A stretch of 64,000 nucleotides of DNA from Altibacter lentus (GTDB taxonomy: Bacteria; Bacteroidota; Bacteroidia; Flavobacteriales; Flavobacteriaceae). The number at the start of each line of letters is the position of its first letter. The first letter of the stretch is position 1. This document shows positions 62,384 to 64,000 of the stretch, piece by piece. The translations under genes were made by a program, and so were the position numbers. The stretch covers positions 131,394-195,393 of the forward strand of contig NZ_KN050846.1 of NCBI RefSeq assembly GCF_000746845.1, in the 5' to 3' direction. Under the pieces are notes generated by a model. It did not search any database. It had not been told where the DNA came from and saw only the letters and a program-made list of their open reading frames with translations.

Positions 62384-64000
62384 ATGAACACAAGAACATT
62401 CCTAATATCGCTACTATTTGTGTTGCTTATTTGGAATGTTTCGTTCGCTCAACGGTATCAGAACTACAATATAGAACACGGTCTCCCAAGCAACCATGTT
62501 TATCGTATTACCCAGGATGCAGACGGTTTTATTTGGATAATCACCGACAAGGGAATTTCCAAGTTTAACGGATCGAAGTTTCAAAATTTTACCACTCGGA
62601 ATGGGCTGCCCTCAAACGATATTTGGGATATTCGAATAACGCCCGACAGGAAGATCTGGTATTTTTCAAAAGCTTCGGAATTAGGATATATTTATAACGA
62701 TAGTGTCTATCGCTTCCCGGTTTGTGAAGCAGGGGATGTTCTTTATCCTACTTCGACCAATACCTATGGCAATACCGTTGTTTTAGGTAATTCGAATGAA
62801 TGGTTTTATTTATCGGCTTCGTGCTGGGAGTCCTTTTCGATGGAGCATACAAATTCAAAGATTCCTAAAGCCTTTCCGAAGTTATTTGAACGCTTTCATG
62901 AAACCAAAAAGGACGGGGCCACAAATTTAAAGTATCGCAATAAGGATTCTTTGGGCTTTTTATTATACGACGAAGGGTATGCCGTCATGGACTTCAATAA
63001 AGAAGAGCTCTACATTCGTTATTTTAGGAATACCAACAGTCCTAAACATCCAAATTTTCTACGGAATCATTATGTGAACCAAACATTGCAACTAACAGGC
63101 TTTCATTTTAATGCTCTGTTGGATGATACATATCACATGACAAGCCTGGTCGACATTCCGCAAGCATTCCAGTCGCATTTCTCGTTCCAAGATCGCTCCG
63201 GAAATATCTGGATCGCTACATTTAACAATGGAGTGTATATGCTACCTGTTGAGAAACGCAATAACCACTATTATTTTGAAGATAAAAAGGTTAAAGCTTT
63301 ACGAAGCGTAGGGTCGAAATTGATAGCCAATGTATACGATGAAGGTTTTTATTTGTACGACCTCACCACAAAAACATTTGTACCTTACCTCAAAGAAAAA
63401 GGGTTCTTATACAATGCCATGTATATTCCAGAAGTAGATCGTTATTTCTTTACTACTGAAAATAATATCTTAACCACAAAAAACTTAAAGGAATCGCCTA
63501 AAACCATAGCGAGAAACAGACAATTACGCTCTCTTTTATATTGGAAGGGATCGCTTTTTGGAAATACCGCAGGCGGATTGGAGCGTTTGCATCCTGAGAC
63601 CTTGCAAATTGAGAAACAGTGGCCGCAGGTAGGGATTAAGAGTATGACGATCTTTAAAGATAACTTGTACATGGGAACCTCGAACGGACTGCGGCTTCTA
63701 TCCAATGATGCTATACATACGGTACAACCTGATGAAGCATTGCTCTCGTATCCCATTCTCACGCTCTCACACATAGGGTCGGACCAGTTGCTTATTGGTA
63801 CCGACGGTTTTGGAGCGTATATAACCGATATTGAAACAACCTACCTTTTGGAACGTTCAGATTTTGCTAGTATTGAAGATGCCTATGTACAGGATAACAT
63901 GGTGTGGCTTGCAACAGAACAGGGTGTCCTTCAATATGAAAAACACAACGGGCGGTATACCTTAAAAAGAAAGTTTGATGAAAGTGACGGACTACCTTCC
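62384..64000 (+). CDS. Two-component-type propeller sensor, truncated by the window edge
   Basis: Open from the ATG at 62384 to the last base (539 codons seen, no stop). Signal peptide (MNTRTFLISLLFVLLIWNVSFA). Repeated regulator-propeller motifs: YNIEHGLPSNHVYRITQDADGFIWI, FNGSKFQNFTTRNGLPSNDIWDI, and near the edge GVLQYEKHNGRY...DGLPS. In Bacteroidota such propellers sit in front of a Y_Y_Y domain and a histidine kinase; that part lies beyond the window. A periplasmic sensor is likely. Confidence 0.88.
   Translation, partial: MNTRTFLISLLFVLLIWNVSFAQRYQNYNIEHGLPSNHVYRITQDADGFIWIITDKGISKFNGSKFQNFTTRNGLPSNDIWDIRITPDRKIWYFSKASELGYIYNDSVYRFPVCEAGDVLYPTSTNTYGNTVVLGNSNEWFYLSASCWESFSMEHTNSKIPKAFPKLFERFHETKKDGATNLKYRNKDSLGFLLYDEGYAVMDFNKEELYIRYFRNTNSPKHPNFLRNHYVNQTLQLTGFHFNALLDDTYHMTSLVDIPQAFQSHFSFQDRSGNIWIATFNNGVYMLPVEKRNNHYYFEDKKVKALRSVGSKLIANVYDEGFYLYDLTTKTFVPYLKEKGFLYNAMYIPEVDRYFFTTENNILTTKNLKESPKTIARNRQLRSLLYWKGSLFGNTAGGLERLHPETLQIEKQWPQVGIKSMTIFKDNLYMGTSNGLRLLSNDAIHTVQPDEALLSYPILTLSHIGSDQLLIGTDGFGAYITDIETTYLLERSDFASIEDAYVQDNMVWLATEQGVLQYEKHNGRYTLKRKFDESDGLPS

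Overview
The window comes from a member of the Bacteroidota, most likely a marine-type Flavobacteriaceae. The evidence is type IX secretion sorting domains, a DUF5686 outer-membrane protein, many Sec/lipoprotein signal peptides, promoter elements of the flavobacterial form TAnnTTTG, and a bacillithiol-type YtxJ protein.

Region 1 (1-18173) is the main discovery. It is a dense array of 20 small, AT-rich gene cassettes, all coding on the minus strand, and it runs off the left edge of the window. Between every two cassettes lies an imperfect palindrome, usually 131-134 bp, whose ends are CAAC...GTTG. Each gene is bracketed by its own short inverted repeat (for example GTTAGGCAC on one side and GTGCCTAAC on the other). 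This is what integron recombination leaves behind: the TTRRRY end of a circular cassette stays at the 5' side of its gene and the complementary RYYYAA stays at the 3' side. The palindromes therefore behave as attC sites. Inner boxes covary (GGCTAT/ATAGCC, GTATAA/TTATAC, GTGTAT/ATACAC), and 19 of 20 sites share a 6-nt versus 3-nt asymmetric internal loop. One short cassette occurs twice, and identity between the copies stops at the predicted crossover. Cargo includes an ApaLI-like restriction-modification pair, a VWA-DUF3883 protein, a PIN-like protein, an exported superoxide dismutase, an HMA-linked cation efflux protein, a DinB-like protein, lipoproteins and many unknowns. Some cassettes carry two genes and some carry essentially none.

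Region 2 (18174-22773) is the 5' flank of the array. It has no canonical IntI. It holds an intact IS3-family element (with a -1 frameshift site), a tyrosine recombinase of XerC/D type without the IntI-specific insertion (20196-21377), three copies of a multi-hairpin repeat around that recombinase, and several tandem repeats. I propose the recombinase as a candidate for moving the cassettes; this is inference.

Region 3 (22774-64000) is ordinary, higher-GC chromosome: a DUF5686 protein, a GIY-YIG protein set between palindromic repeats, SmpB, a histidine phosphatase, CsbD, a redoxin/cytochrome/copper protein, ClpB, YtxJ, FahA, GlyA, a cold-shock protein, glutaminyl cyclase, SRP RNA, an SDR, a transaldolase-like protein, an ABC-F protein, two fasciclin proteins, PheT, a TlpA-like protein, RecG, an M1 aminopeptidase, a patatin, T9SS-sorted proteins and a truncated propeller-type sensor at the right edge.
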